NCBI RefSeq assembly: GCF_002895005.1
Contig: NZ_POWF01000003.1
Location: 1 to 64,000, forward strand
DNA from: Hanstruepera neustonica
GTDB lineage: Bacteria; Bacteroidota; Bacteroidia; Flavobacteriales; Flavobacteriaceae
Length of the DNA: 64,000 bases
Direction of reading: 5' to 3'
Part shown: positions 9,706 to 18,335 of the stretch, in pieces
Layout of the letters: every line of letters starts with the position of its first letter
How positions within the stretch are numbered: position 1 is the stretch's first letter
Position numbers and translations under genes: made by a program
The notes under the pieces: model-generated
The model's input: the letters and a program-made list of their open reading frames with translations, nothing else
What the model was told of the DNA's origin: nothing
Database searches by the model: none

Positions 9706-10602
9706 TTATGACCGTTTCCTTTTTAGTTTTTTTGAATTTTTAAGAATCCCATTAAATAGAACGATTCCAATGATTATGAAAGCTCCGATATAAAAATTAG
9801 GGCTCATTTTTTCCTTTTCAGGAAATAATAAAATGGCTAAAATGATTCCATAAACGGGTTCTAAATTGTAGGTCAAAACAACTGTATAGGGGCTCACATA
9901 ACGCATAACATAAACAGATGCAATAAATGCATAAGCCGTGCAAACTGATGCTAATATTAATAGGTAAATAACATCAGAAGTAGTCAACTTAAAAAACCCT
10001 ATTGAAAAGCCTGATTTTGCAAAAAACAAATACAGGCTAATGAACAAGACACCACTTATAAACTCATAAAAGGTAATAACAGTTGCCGTAAACTTTTCCA
10101 AAAATTTCCCATTCATTACTGCAAATAACGAAGCTAAAAAGGCCGATACTATCCCCAAAACAATCCCTGTCAAATAACGCAGTTCACTTTGAGTAATGAT
10201 AAACACACCAACAATGACCAATGCTCCAAAAATCAACTCATACCAAATTATTCTTCTTTTATAAATAATGGGTTCGATTAAAGAGGCAAAAAAAGCACCT
10301 GTTGAAAACATTACTAAAGCAATTGAAATATTTGATGCCTTAATGGAACCAAAAAATGTAATCCAATGTAAGGCTATAATTACTCCAGCAAAGCCTAATT
10401 TTAAAATTGATTTTAATGAAATCTTCACTTTGGCTTTTGAAATTATTGCGAAAATAGCAATCAACACCAGAGCAAATACCATACGATACCATACCAACGG
10501 AATGGCTTCTACCGAAATAAGTTCGCCTAAAATTGCTGTAAAACCAGCAATAAATACCAGAACATGTAAGTGAAGGTAATTTTTAAGTTTAGCGCTTGGC
10601 AT
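9706..10602 (-). CDS. EamA/DMT family metabolite exporter
   Basis: A 298-residue inner-membrane protein with about ten hydrophobic helices in two EamA repeats (about 8-140 and 150-285), the normal design of the drug/metabolite transporter superfamily. The start ATG (MPSAKLKNYLHLHVLVF) overlaps the end of the LptF/G gene by 14 nt, so the two are probably translationally coupled and belong to the tgt-lptF/G-eamA operon. Substrate unknown; relatives export amino acids or purines. Confidence 0.85.
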   Translation of the reverse strand: MPSAKLKNYLHLHVLVFIAGFTAILGELISVEAIPLVWYRMVFALVLIAIFAIISKAKVKISLKSILKLGFAGVIIALHWITFFGSIKASNISIALVMFSTGAFFASLIEPIIYKRRIIWYELIFGALVIVGVFIITQSELRYLTGIVLGIVSAFLASLFAVMNGKFLEKFTATVITFYEFISGVLFISLYLFFAKSGFSIGFFKLTTSDVIYLLILASVCTAYAFIASVYVMRYVSPYTVVLTYNLEPVYGIILAILLFPEKEKMSPNFYIGAFIIIGIVLFNGILKNSKKLKRKRS

Positions 10603-11665
10603 TATAAAGCAGGTAAAAAGCTAAAATACCAAATAAAACATTTGGAAACCACACGGCCACTAATGGCGGGAAATCAGATTGGGAAGCCAAAACACCAAAT
10701 ATTTTGTCAAAGAACACAAATACCATGGCAATACAAATTCCAAATGCCAAGTTCACACCCATACCGCCGCGGCGTTTAATAGAAGAAACTGCCACAGCAA
10801 TAATAGTCAAAATAAATACTGAAACTGGTAAACTCCATTTTCGATATTGCACTAATTTATATCGGCTAATGTAAGACGAACCTCTTTTTTCTTCCTTTTT
10901 TATAAATCTGTTGAGCTCTCCGTAAGGCAGGGTTTCTGCAATATACTCTACTGGTGTTAAGTCTTCAAGATCAAAAGAAAACAACGTATCCTTTCTTCTA
11001 GCATTTTCAATAATGTCCTTATTTTCCGTTATCGTTCGCTTGACATAGTTAATCAATCGATAACTTGAATCTTGTTCTCGATAACGAATAGAAGTAGCAC
11101 TTATCTTGTAAATCAATTTATCATTTTCAAAATGCTCCAACGAAAAGTTTTGTCCCAAACTTTGGGCTGCGTCAAAACTACTTACATATATATAGTCATT
11201 ATCATTGATCTGCCTGTAAACATTTACATTATCAACGGCACTTTTGTGGCTTTTAAGATACTTGTAGTTAAAGTCATTAAAACCTTTACTGGCCATAGGA
11301 GCCAAATAAAGTCCCAATGCTATTGCTAAAGCAGCTACAATAGCCGCACCGATCATATACGGTCTTAAAAACCTAGAAAATGATACTCCTGAACTTAAAA
11401 AGGCTATTACTTCAGTATTATTAGCCAACTTTGAGGTGAACCAAATAACCGAAAGAAACAAAAACAAGGGAAATAATAAATGGGCAAAATAGATGGTGAA
11501 ATCGTAAAAATAAAGCATGACCTCACCAAAAGGCACCTCATTTTCAAGAATTTTACCAATTTTTTCAGCCAAATGGACCGTTATACCAATTGGGATAAAA
11601 AGCAAAAGCATTACAAAAAATGTAAACAAATAACGCTTTAATATGTACCAATCTAAAATCTTCAT
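10589..11665 (-). CDS. LptF/LptG (YjgP/YjgQ) family LPS export permease
   Basis: Inner-membrane permease subunit of the Lpt machine that moves lipopolysaccharide to the outer membrane. The 358 residues show the family pattern: three N-terminal helices (MKILDWYILKRYLFTFFVML is the typical opening), a periplasmic beta-jellyroll at about 115-260, and three C-terminal helices. It could be LptF or LptG; with a single copy in view I do not choose. It starts 4 nt after tgt, a pairing seen often in Bacteroidota. Confidence 0.88.
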   Translation of the reverse strand: MKILDWYILKRYLFTFFVMLLLFIPIGITVHLAEKIGKILENEVPFGEVMLYFYDFTIYFAHLLFPLFLFLSVIWFTSKLANNTEVIAFLSSGVSFSRFLRPYMIGAAIVAALAIALGLYLAPMASKGFNDFNYKYLKSHKSAVDNVNVYRQINDNDYIYVSSFDAAQSLGQNFSLEHFENDKLIYKISATSIRYREQDSSYRLINYVKRTITENKDIIENARRKDTLFSFDLEDLTPVEYIAETLPYGELNRFIKKEEKRGSSYISRYKLVQYRKWSLPVSVFILTIIAVAVSSIKRRGGMGVNLAFGICIAMVFVFFDKIFGVLASQSDFPPLVAVWFPNVLFGILAFYLLYNAKR

Positions 11666-11669
11666 GCAA

Positions 11670-12800
11670 TTATAAACGCTTATCCATTTGCTTGACCATT
11701 TTATTCTTCCAATCTCTAAAATCTCCTGCTAATATATGCTTTCTAGCCTCTCGAACCAACCAAAGATAGAATCCCAAATTATGAATGGTTGCAATTTGAG
11801 CTCCCAATCTTTCGTTCACACTAAAGAGATGTCTTAAATAAGCTTTTGTATAATCTGTATCAACAAATGTGATACCCATATCATCAACAGGTGAAAAATC
11901 AGCTTCCCATTTCTTATTCTTGATATTAATAGTACCATGGGCCGTAAACAACATACCATTTCTGGCATTTCGCGTAGGCATCACACAGTCAAACATATCA
12001 ATACCTAAAGCGATATTCTCCAAAATATTAATTGGTGTACCAACACCCATTAAATAACGTGGTTTATCTTCTGGGAGGATATTCGTAACCACTTCGGTCA
12101 TAGCATACATTTCCTCTGCTGGTTCTCCTACAGACAAGCCTCCAATGGCATTTCCAACTGCTCCAGCATTAGCAATATATTCTGCTGATTGCTCTCTCAA
12201 ATCCTTATAAGTGCTTCCTTGAACTATTGGAAAAAACGCTTGATTATAATCATATTTTAAAGGTGTTTTTTCTAAATGATTGATACATCTATCCAGCCAT
12301 CTATGCGTCATATGCATAGAACGTTTGGCATAATTATAATCACATGGATACGGCGTGCATTCATCAAAGGCCATAATAATATCCGCACCTATTGAGCGCT
12401 GGATCTCCATCACATTTTCAGGAGTGAACACATGATAACTACCATCTATATGCGATTTAAACTTAACCCCCTCTTCTTTAATTTTTCTATTGGCGGACAA
12501 AGAATACACCTGATAACCTCCAGAATCAGTCAAGATATTCCGATCCCAATTCATGAATTTATGTAAGCCACCTGCCTGTTCCAGAATATCTGTCTGCGGT
12601 CTTAAATATAAATGATAGGTGTTACCTAAAATAATGTCCGGATTGATGTCGTTCTTTAATTCACGTTGATGAACCCCTTTCACTGATGCCACAGTGCCTA
12701 CAGGCATGAAAATTGGTGTTTCAATTTTGCCATGGTCTGTAGTAATCAAACCAGCCCGCGCTTTTGACTGTAAATCCTTTGCTTTTAAATCAAATGTCAT
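11670..12800 (-). CDS. tgt: tRNA-guanine transglycosylase (queuine/preQ1)
   Basis: Swaps guanine-34 of tRNAs with GUN anticodons for a queuosine precursor. Catalytic features are present in 376 residues: ILTDSGGYQVYS with D92, MAFDEC with D146, GGLSVGEP near 220-227 and the nucleophile D271 in GIDMFDCVMPTRNARNG. The zinc site is altered. Where the E. coli enzyme has C-x-C-x2-C, this protein has G309, T311 and D314 (PVDDMGITFVDTDY), while the fourth ligand H340 (TIHNL) is kept. All neighbouring residues align, so this is loss of the metal site and not a frameshift. It leads the tgt-lptF/G-eamA operon, with TATCTTTG on the minus strand at 12821-12828. Confidence 0.95.
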   Translation of the reverse strand: MTFDLKAKDLQSKARAGLITTDHGKIETPIFMPVGTVASVKGVHQRELKNDINPDIILGNTYHLYLRPQTDILEQAGGLHKFMNWDRNILTDSGGYQVYSLSANRKIKEEGVKFKSHIDGSYHVFTPENVMEIQRSIGADIIMAFDECTPYPCDYNYAKRSMHMTHRWLDRCINHLEKTPLKYDYNQAFFPIVQGSTYKDLREQSAEYIANAGAVGNAIGGLSVGEPAEEMYAMTEVVTNILPEDKPRYLMGVGTPINILENIALGIDMFDCVMPTRNARNGMLFTAHGTINIKNKKWEADFSPVDDMGITFVDTDYTKAYLRHLFSVNERLGAQIATIHNLGFYLWLVREARKHILAGDFRDWKNKMVKQMDKRL

Positions 12801-12820
12801 ATGCTATAATCATCAGGCGA

Positions 12821-12828
12821 CAAAGATA
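12821..12828 (-). promoter_or_regulatory. Promoter -7 box of the tgt operon
   Basis: Minus-strand TATCTTTG lies 20 bases before the tgt ATG. The -33 box is weak (TTG near 12853-12855, at longer than usual spacing). Confidence 0.45.
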
Positions 12829-12915
12829 ATTAACTGAATATTTTATGCATTACAATTGTAATTAAATTAACTTATCAACAATAGCCAAACCTTTTTAACA
12901 ATACAATTTATTTTC

Positions 12916-12946
12916 TTTTATAAACTATGATAAAAGCATATTTTTG
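12916..12946 (+). promoter_or_regulatory. Promoter of the transketolase pair
   Basis: TTTT at 12916-12919, 19 bases, then TATTTTTG at 12939-12946. Transcription would begin near 12951, downstream of the ATG at 12927, which rules that ATG out as the translation start. Confidence 0.6.
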
Positions 12947-12971
12947 TGCCCATAAAAATCAATTCTTTATC

Positions 12972-13817
12972 ATGGCAAATATCCAACAATTAGAAGATTT
13001 AACAACCCAAGTCCGCAGGGACATTTTACGCATGGTACACAAGGTTAATTCTGGTCACCCAGGAGGTTCATTAGGGTGTGCTGAATTTTTTGTGGCTCTT
13101 TACAATGAGATCATGGAACGCCATGATGATTTCGACATGGACGGTATTGGTGAAGATATTTTCTTCCTATCAAATGGTCATATTTCTCCTGTTTACTACA
13201 GCGTTTTGGCACGATCAGGATACTTTCCGGTAGATGAATTAAACACCTTTAGATTAATCAATTCCCGATTACAGGGACATCCTACAACTCACGAAGGTCT
13301 GCCTGGTGTGCGCATTGCATCTGGTTCTCTAGGACAAGGCATGTCTGTGGCGTTAGGTGCAGCACAAGCTAAAAAGTTGAATAATGACTCACATTTAGTA
13401 TATAGTCTTCACGGTGATGGCGAACTTCAAGAAGGTCAAAACTGGGAAGCCATTATGTATGCCGCTGGAAACAACATTGACAATATTATTGCAACTGTCG
13501 ATTTAAATGGTCAGCAGATTGATGGCTCAACAGATGATGTTTTACCAATGGGAAATGTAAGAACCAAGTTTGAAGCTTTTGGATGGACCGTTATTGAAAT
13601 TAATGAAGGTAATAATATTGAAGCCATTTTAAAGGGTATGGCAGAAGCTAAAACAAAAACTGGACAAGGAAAACCTGTTTGTGTGTTACTTAAAACCGTA
13701 ATGGGTAATGGTGTTGATTTTATGATGTATACGCATGCTTGGCATGGCAAGGCTCCAAACGACGAACAATTAGCTGTTGGATTAGCACAGAATGTAGAAA
13801 CTTTAGGGGACTATTAA
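12972..13817 (+). CDS. Transketolase, N-terminal (TPP-binding) subunit
   Basis: With the next gene it forms a split transketolase that moves two-carbon units between sugar phosphates in the pentose phosphate pathway. The 281-residue chain carries the pyrophosphate-binding domain: HPGGSLGCAEF, HGDGELQEGQNWEA and the downstream VDLNGQQIDG that completes the ThDP/magnesium motif. I chose ATG 12972 (MANIQQLEDL) because it matches the family start and lies after the predicted transcription start. The two subunits are separated by 19 nt, an arrangement known in archaea and many Bacteroidota. Confidence 0.93.
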   Translation: MANIQQLEDLTTQVRRDILRMVHKVNSGHPGGSLGCAEFFVALYNEIMERHDDFDMDGIGEDIFFLSNGHISPVYYSVLARSGYFPVDELNTFRLINSRLQGHPTTHEGLPGVRIASGSLGQGMSVALGAAQAKKLNNDSHLVYSLHGDGELQEGQNWEAIMYAAGNNIDNIIATVDLNGQQIDGSTDDVLPMGNVRTKFEAFGWTVIEINEGNNIEAILKGMAEAKTKTGQGKPVCVLLKTVMGNGVDFMMYTHAWHGKAPNDEQLAVGLAQNVETLGDY

Positions 13818-13836
13818 TATCAATCAAAAAGCAATT

Positions 13837-14790
13837 ATGAAAACATATACAAACACAGGAAGTAAAGATACTCGTTCAGGATTTGGAGCTGGTTTAACCG
13901 AATTGGGACAAACAAATGAAAACGTGGTTGCCCTTTGTGCTGATTTAATTGGTTCACTTAAAATGGATGATTTTAAAGCCAATCATCCCGAACGCTTTTT
14001 TCAAGTTGGTATTGCTGAAGCTAATATGATTGGTTTAGCTGCAGGTATGACTATAGGTGGTAAAATTCCATTTACGGGAACCTTTGCCAATTTCTCAACT
14101 GGGCGTGTGTATGATCAAATACGTCAAAGTGTTGCTTATTCTGGCAAGAATGTAAAAATATGCGCTTCACATGCTGGATTAACGCTTGGTGAAGATGGTG
14201 CCACTCATCAAATTCTCGAAGACATCGGTTTAATGAAAATGCTGCCTGGCATGGTGGTTATCAATCCTTGTGATTTTAATCAAACAAAAGCAGCAACAAT
14301 GGCTATTGCTGATCATGATGGTCCCGTTTACTTACGTTTTGGACGTCCAAAGGTTGCTAATTTTACGCCTGAAAATCAAACTTTTGAAATTGGAAAAGCT
14401 TTGCACCTAACCGAAGGTAATGACGTAACCATAGTAGCTACTGGCCATTTGGTTTGGGAAGCTTTGGAAGCAGCAAAAGAATTAGAGGGAAAAGGCATTT
14501 CTGCAGAAGTTATTAATATTCATACCATCAAGCCTTTAGATGAAAAAGCTATTTTAGATTCAGTAAACAAAACTGGTTGTATCGTAACCGCCGAAGAACA
14601 CAATTATCTAGGTGGTCTGGGAGAAAGTGTATCCAGAGTATTGGCAACCACCAAGCCTACACCACAAGAATTTGTAGCTACCAATGATACATTTGGTGAA
14701 TCAGGAACTCCTGAACAGCTTATGGAAAAATACGGTTTGAATGCTGCTGCGATTGTCAATGCAGTTCAAACTGTTATCAGAAGAAAATAA
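13837..14790 (+). CDS. Transketolase, C-terminal (pyrimidine-binding) subunit
   Basis: Second half of the split transketolase. In 317 residues it has the pyrimidine domain with the catalytic Glu context (FQVGIAEANMIGLAAGM), SHAGLTLGEDGATHQ, and the C-terminal domain with VTAEEHNYLGGLGE. The architecture resembles the E1-beta and DXS C-terminal parts. Together with the N-subunit the total length (about 600 residues) is close to a one-piece transketolase. Confidence 0.93.
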   Translation: MKTYTNTGSKDTRSGFGAGLTELGQTNENVVALCADLIGSLKMDDFKANHPERFFQVGIAEANMIGLAAGMTIGGKIPFTGTFANFSTGRVYDQIRQSVAYSGKNVKICASHAGLTLGEDGATHQILEDIGLMKMLPGMVVINPCDFNQTKAATMAIADHDGPVYLRFGRPKVANFTPENQTFEIGKALHLTEGNDVTIVATGHLVWEALEAAKELEGKGISAEVINIHTIKPLDEKAILDSVNKTGCIVTAEEHNYLGGLGESVSRVLATTKPTPQEFVATNDTFGESGTPEQLMEKYGLNAAAIVNAVQTVIRRK

Positions 14791-14842
14791 ATAATCTAGA
14801 ATCTCGTTCTAGTGTTGTAATCAAAAAAAAAAAACAACAATT

Positions 14843-15427
14843 ATGAGATATTTAGTTTTAAGTTTGTTGACTTGTCTATTATTTTCTAATCAACTATGTT
14901 CTCAAAATGCCTATGGCTTTGGGTTTAAAGGGGGAGTTAATTACAACGCCAATGGTGATTACTTTGAATCAATCAATGCCAATGCTAAAAGCCCAGATAG
15001 GAATATTGGTTTTCATTTCGGTGTTTTTGGTAAGGTAGGTAAAAAGCTATACTTTAAACCTGAATTGGTCTATACAAGTACTAAAAGTGATTATGATAAT
15101 GAGAGCTTCAAAATGCAAAAATTAGATGCTCCTCTTTTGACTGGGATAACATTCTTCAGACATTTGAATATTTTCGCAGGACCATCTCTCCAATATATAT
15201 TGGACACTGAATTTGGAAGATATTCTATAGATAACGTTAAAAATGAGTTTACAGTTGGCCTAAACTTTGGAGTTGGTTTTAGCCTAAAAAAACTAGGGGT
15301 TGATTTACGTTATGAGCGTGGCTTTTCAGAAAACGAAGCCACATTTATTAATAATAATGGATTAGGCATTGGAAGAATTGATACACGACCTGATCAGTTA
15401 ATATTGAGTTTGTCTTTAATTCTATAA
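14843..15427 (+). CDS. Small outer-membrane beta-barrel protein (PorT-like fold)
   Basis: A 194-residue protein with a signal peptide (MRYLVLSLLTCLLFSNQLCSQ) and alternating hydrophobic strands ending in an aromatic/hydrophobic terminus (LILSLSLIL). Segments such as FGFKGGVNYNANG, HFGVFGKVGKKLYFKPELVY and GLNFGVGFSLKKLGVDLRYERG are typical of the eight-stranded outer-membrane barrels common in Bacteroidota. A specific role is not known. It is monocistronic, with a bidirectional terminator right after it. Confidence 0.8.
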   Translation: MRYLVLSLLTCLLFSNQLCSQNAYGFGFKGGVNYNANGDYFESINANAKSPDRNIGFHFGVFGKVGKKLYFKPELVYTSTKSDYDNESFKMQKLDAPLLTGITFFRHLNIFAGPSLQYILDTEFGRYSIDNVKNEFTVGLNFGVGFSLKKLGVDLRYERGFSENEATFINNNGLGIGRIDTRPDQLILSLSLIL

Positions 15428-15430
15428 TAT

Positions 15431-15478
15431 AAAAAAGCCGCTGTTTATTGAGTTTCTCAAAATGCAGCGGCTTTTTTT
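15431..15478. terminator. Bidirectional terminator
   Basis: AAAGCCGCTG and CAGCGGCTTT form a strong GC-rich stem with flanking A and T runs, placed between two convergent genes, so it can work in both directions. Confidence 0.85.
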
Positions 15479-15496
15479 GTAATTATTAATAATTTT

Positions 15497-16561
15497 TTAT
15501 TCAGGCGTTGTATTCTTATCTAAATAATCAGGAGTGCCATCACCATCAGTATCGGTAATTATAACCGTATTTAGAGTAAATGTTCCATCAAAATTATCTT
15601 CAATGTTATCAAATATTTCATTTGGCAAGGCATTATTATCAAAATAATCTTGGGCATCCTCTTTTGATGTAAATGGTGTCATGGTTTCATCTTCGGTGTA
15701 CGCAACCAACTCAATTTCATCTCTTGTAAAATAACCATCACCATCATCTTCATTATCAATAAAATTTGGTCCTAAATCACCATCCGTGTCATCATCATAA
15801 AGGTCTCCGTTATTATTCAAATCTTCCATGTAGGAAGGAATGTTATCATTATCGTGATCTTTGATAACGCGTTCGAATAAATTAAACTTAAATATCAAAG
15901 GTGTATAACTTGTAACACCAACGAGTGGTTGAGAAAAGTATCCTAATCCCGAAGGAATAAAAACAGCACCAATACCATGGTTATGATAAGAAATGGTTCC
16001 ATTTCCATTATCTGTATAACTTGTACTAGTCTTAAATTCTATTAACCCTTGTTGAAAGCCCTTCACAACCCCAGCTTCCGTTCCTGTAGTTATTAAATTA
16101 AAACCACTTGGTGAAACTGCACTATCAAAGACATATCCAGTTGTTAAACTACCTTCATAAGTCACAAAAGCCTGATCACAAAAATGAACGATGTTGCCGT
16201 TACCTTGTCTTATATTTAAATAGTAAAGCTTATAATCAATTCCTGAATCTTCAACTGTTTTGAACAATAGTTCTGGTCTGTCCATTAAAGGATCCTTATC
16301 ATCATTGACTCCAACTATAATTTCTTCAAAAACAATCTCGAAAGTATCATTAGATGGGTTGGTGTAAAGATTATCAAAATCAAAATCTTCATAGTTGTAG
16401 GTATGTGTCATTAAGAATTCTTCGATTTCGGCTAAATCTTCTTCATAAACAACGCCTCTGTCTCTATCTGGAATTGTTGTTGAGCTATCGTCATCGTTAT
16501 TACATCCTAAAAAAACCACAAAACCTAATAACATCATTAGGGTTAATTTTCTTAATTTCAT
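15497..16561 (-). CDS. FKBP-type prolyl isomerase lipoprotein with acidic calcium-type repeats
   Basis: A surface or periplasmic lipoprotein of 354 residues (lipobox ending at C20, followed by NNDDDSS). An FKBP-like domain spans roughly 110-230: VTYEGSLTTGYVFDS, VVKGFQQGLIEFKT and the late IPSGLGYF segment correspond to family blocks. After it come Asp/Asn-rich repeats (DHDNDNIPSYMEDLNNNGD, DGDGYFTRDE and, at the end, TDTDGDGTPDYLD), similar to thrombospondin type 3 or dockerin-like calcium loops. I infer a calcium-stabilised folding factor or surface protein. Relatives are found next to gliding genes in some flavobacteria, but no gliding gene is visible here. Confidence 0.85.
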   Translation of the reverse strand: MKLRKLTLMMLLGFVVFLGCNNDDDSSTTIPDRDRGVVYEEDLAEIEEFLMTHTYNYEDFDFDNLYTNPSNDTFEIVFEEIIVGVNDDKDPLMDRPELLFKTVEDSGIDYKLYYLNIRQGNGNIVHFCDQAFVTYEGSLTTGYVFDSAVSPSGFNLITTGTEAGVVKGFQQGLIEFKTSTSYTDNGNGTISYHNHGIGAVFIPSGLGYFSQPLVGVTSYTPLIFKFNLFERVIKDHDNDNIPSYMEDLNNNGDLYDDDTDGDLGPNFIDNEDDGDGYFTRDEIELVAYTEDETMTPFTSKEDAQDYFDNNALPNEIFDNIEDNFDGTFTLNTVIITDTDGDGTPDYLDKNTTPE

Positions 16562-16599
16562 AATTGCTTATTTTTGTAGAGCAAGATACAATATTTAAA

Positions 16600-16607
16600 T
16601 AATTTTG
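16600..16607 (+). promoter_or_regulatory. Promoter -7 box for the S4-domain gene
   Basis: TAATTTTG at 16600-16607, with a second candidate TATTTTTG at 16569-16576, both on the plus strand ahead of the S4 gene. Predicted transcription start is near 16613. Confidence 0.45.
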
Positions 16608-16642
16608 CACAACAACATTAACGTAGTTTTTTGAGTAATTAT

Positions 16643-17017
16643 ATGCGTATTGATAAGTATTTATGGTGTGTGAGGTATTATAAGACTAGATCTTTGGCTA
16701 CAACTGCTTGCAAAAAAGGTCATGTTAAAATAAATAATGAAGTTGCAAAACCTAGTCGTGATGTTTACCCAACAGACAAAATTGATTTACGAAAGAATCA
16801 AATCAACTATTCTCTAACAGTCAACGATATTCCTCCTAACAGAGTTGGAGCCAAACTAGTTGATATTTACCGAACGGACACCACACCAAAAGAAGCCTTT
16901 GAAGCTCAAGAACTCATTAAATTTTCAAAGGACTACTATAGAAAAAAAGGTACTGGAAGACCAACAAAAAAAGACAGACGGGATATTGAAGATTATACCG
17001 ATGAATTTGATGGTTAA
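16643..17017 (+). CDS. S4 RNA-binding domain protein (Hsp15-like)
   Basis: A 124-residue basic protein with an N-terminal S4 domain (MRIDKYLWCVRYYKTRSLAT, then KKGHVKINNEVAKPSRDVYP), like ribosome-rescue factor Hsp15, which handles stalled 50S subunits carrying peptidyl-tRNA. A charged tail (GTGRPTKKDRRDIEDYTDEF) follows. I chose ATG 16643 over the in-frame TTG at 16631 because MRIDKYLW is the family start. It is transcribed toward the phosphoribosyltransferase gene, which has its own promoter. Confidence 0.88.
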   Translation: MRIDKYLWCVRYYKTRSLATTACKKGHVKINNEVAKPSRDVYPTDKIDLRKNQINYSLTVNDIPPNRVGAKLVDIYRTDTTPKEAFEAQELIKFSKDYYRKKGTGRPTKKDRRDIEDYTDEFDG

Positions 17018-17044
17018 AAATACGGCTGCTAATAATTTCTCTTT

Positions 17045-17052
17045 TATCTTTG
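17045..17052 (+). promoter_or_regulatory. Promoter -7 box of the phosphoribosyltransferase gene
   Basis: TATCTTTG at 17045-17052, only 9 bases before the ATG at 17062, so the transcript would have a leader of a few bases at most. Confidence 0.5.
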
Positions 17053-17061
17053 AAAAAACAA

Positions 17062-17574
17062 ATGCACATGGAGACAGTTGAAAAAAATATTATTCTCAAT
17101 CACGATGAAATTACGCACAAGTTAAGGCGCATTGCCTATCAAATTTATGAGAGTAATGTTAACGAAAGTGAAGTTATATTGGCTGGAATTGATTCCAATG
17201 GCTATATCTTGGCTAAAAAACTAAAGACGATTTTATCTAAAATCTCTCCTATTTCCCCTGTTTTATGTCGTGTTGTGATTGACAAAAAAAATCCTCGTAA
17301 CCCAATTAAAACCTCATTAAAGATAGAAGATTACACCAACAAATCTGTGGTACTGATTGATGATGTCCTTAATTCAGGGACTACATTGATTTATGGTGTA
17401 AAGCACTTTTTAGAAGTCCCTTTAAAACGATTTAAAACGGCTGTTCTGGTGAATAGAAACCATAAAAAGTATCCTGTAAAAGCCGATTTCAAAGGAATTT
17501 CGTTGTCTACTTCGCTTCATGAACATATAGATGTGGTTTTAGACTCAAAACCTTATGAGGCTTTTTTAAAATAA
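17062..17574 (+). CDS. PyrR-like phosphoribosyltransferase
   Basis: A type I phosphoribosyltransferase of 170 residues with the PRPP loop VVLIDDVLNSGTTL and an ILAGIDSNGYILAKKL pyrophosphate-loop region, closest in feel to the PyrR/uracil phosphoribosyltransferase group. The target base is uncertain, and whether it also binds RNA as PyrR does in Firmicutes cannot be told; no pyr genes are nearby. A TTG at 17050 lies inside the predicted promoter, so I use ATG 17062 (17068 is an alternative). Its 3' end overlaps the convergent aroK by 9 nt. Confidence 0.85.
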   Translation: MHMETVEKNIILNHDEITHKLRRIAYQIYESNVNESEVILAGIDSNGYILAKKLKTILSKISPISPVLCRVVIDKKNPRNPIKTSLKIEDYTNKSVVLIDDVLNSGTTLIYGVKHFLEVPLKRFKTAVLVNRNHKKYPVKADFKGISLSTSLHEHIDVVLDSKPYEAFLK

Positions 17575-18084
17575 CCGCAGAACAATCTCCTCAATTATTT
17601 TTTCAGGACTATTATTTCCATTTATGATTATATCTGCTTGATTATAGAAATTGATTCTTTCAAATAAATGCTTGCCCACAAATTCCTCCATATCATCTAT
17701 TGAGCTCACATACTTCAACAATGGTCTTGCTTGTTTTTCTTTCAGCAGCCTTTTAGACAATTCAGCAACACTAACATTAATATAAATGACTTTGGTATTT
17801 TCTCTACTTTTAATGATTTGCATATTATCATAATAACAGGGTGTACCACCACCAAGTGCTATTATTGAATTTGTGCTTTTGTTCAATAATGCCTTTAAAT
17901 AATGGTGTTCTATTTTTCTGAAATAAATTTCTCCTTTTGTATCGAATATTTCATTAATCGTCGACCTTTCATTTTCTTCAATAAAACCATCAAAATCGAT
18001 AAATGGCATCTGTAAAGTTTTGCTTAATTCTTGACCGATAAAGGACTTGCCCGACCCCATATATCCTAATAAAATGACATTCAT
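17566..18084 (-). CDS. aroK: Shikimate kinase
   Basis: Phosphorylates shikimate in the pathway to chorismate and aromatic amino acids. The 172-residue protein starts MNVILLGYMGSGKSFIGQEL with the P-loop GYMGSGKS, followed by FIDFDGFIEE (the shikimate-binding Asp), GEIYFRKIE (Arg) and SIIALGGGTPCY, all family hallmarks. Length is normal. It overlaps the convergent phosphoribosyltransferase gene by 9 nt with no terminator between them. Confidence 0.95.
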   Translation of the reverse strand: MNVILLGYMGSGKSFIGQELSKTLQMPFIDFDGFIEENERSTINEIFDTKGEIYFRKIEHHYLKALLNKSTNSIIALGGGTPCYYDNMQIIKSRENTKVIYINVSVAELSKRLLKEKQARPLLKYVSSIDDMEEFVGKHLFERINFYNQADIIINGNNSPEKIIEEIVLRLF

Positions 18085-18160
18085 ATTCTAGATTGAAATT
18101 GATAATTAATTTACTATCAAATTGTTCAACAAAAAAACAAAAATTAATCTGAAAAAAGTA

Positions 18161-18190
18161 TTGTTTTATTAATTAAACATTTTATATTTG
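18161..18190 (+). promoter_or_regulatory. Promoter of the tRNA pair
   Basis: TTG at 18161-18163, 19 bases, then TATATTTG at 18183-18190, a near-consensus Bacteroidota promoter 24 bases ahead of tRNA-Lys. Confidence 0.7.
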
Positions 18191-18213
18191 CACCCTCATT
18201 AGAGAGAACAAAT

Positions 18214-18286
18214 GACCGGGTAGCTCAGTTGGTAGAGCATCTCCCTTTTAAGGAGAGGGTCCTGGGTTCGAGCCCCAGCCCGGTCA
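18214..18286 (+). tRNA. tRNA-Lys (anticodon TTT)
   Basis: A complete 73-nt cloverleaf: acceptor stem GACCGGG/CCCGGTC, D-arm AGCTCAGTTGGTAGAGC, anticodon stem TCTCC/GGAGA around a loop with TTT, and T-arm GGGTTCGAGCCC. CCA is not encoded. It decodes AAA and AAG. Confidence 0.95.
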
Positions 18287-18287
18287 C

Positions 18288-18317
18288 AAAAAGTTAAGCA
18301 AATGCTTAACTTTTTTT
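18288..18317 (+). terminator. Terminator between tRNA-Lys and tRNA-Leu
   Basis: AAGTTAAGCA and TGCTTAACTT form an 10-bp stem with a very short loop and a run of seven T residues, directly after the first tRNA. It should limit read-through to tRNA-Leu, which has no clear promoter of its own. Confidence 0.7.
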
Positions 18318-18335
18318 ATTTTTACCAAACTTAAT

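Noticed and set aside
12927-12971. Upstream in-frame ATG for the transketolase N-subunit
   Set aside because: It lies upstream of the predicted transcription start, and the extra residues (MIKAYFCAHKNQFFI) are not part of the family.
14795-14811. Short inverted repeat CTAGAA/TTCTAG after the transketolase pair
   Set aside because: Only 6 bp, AT-rich and without a T tract; probably chance.
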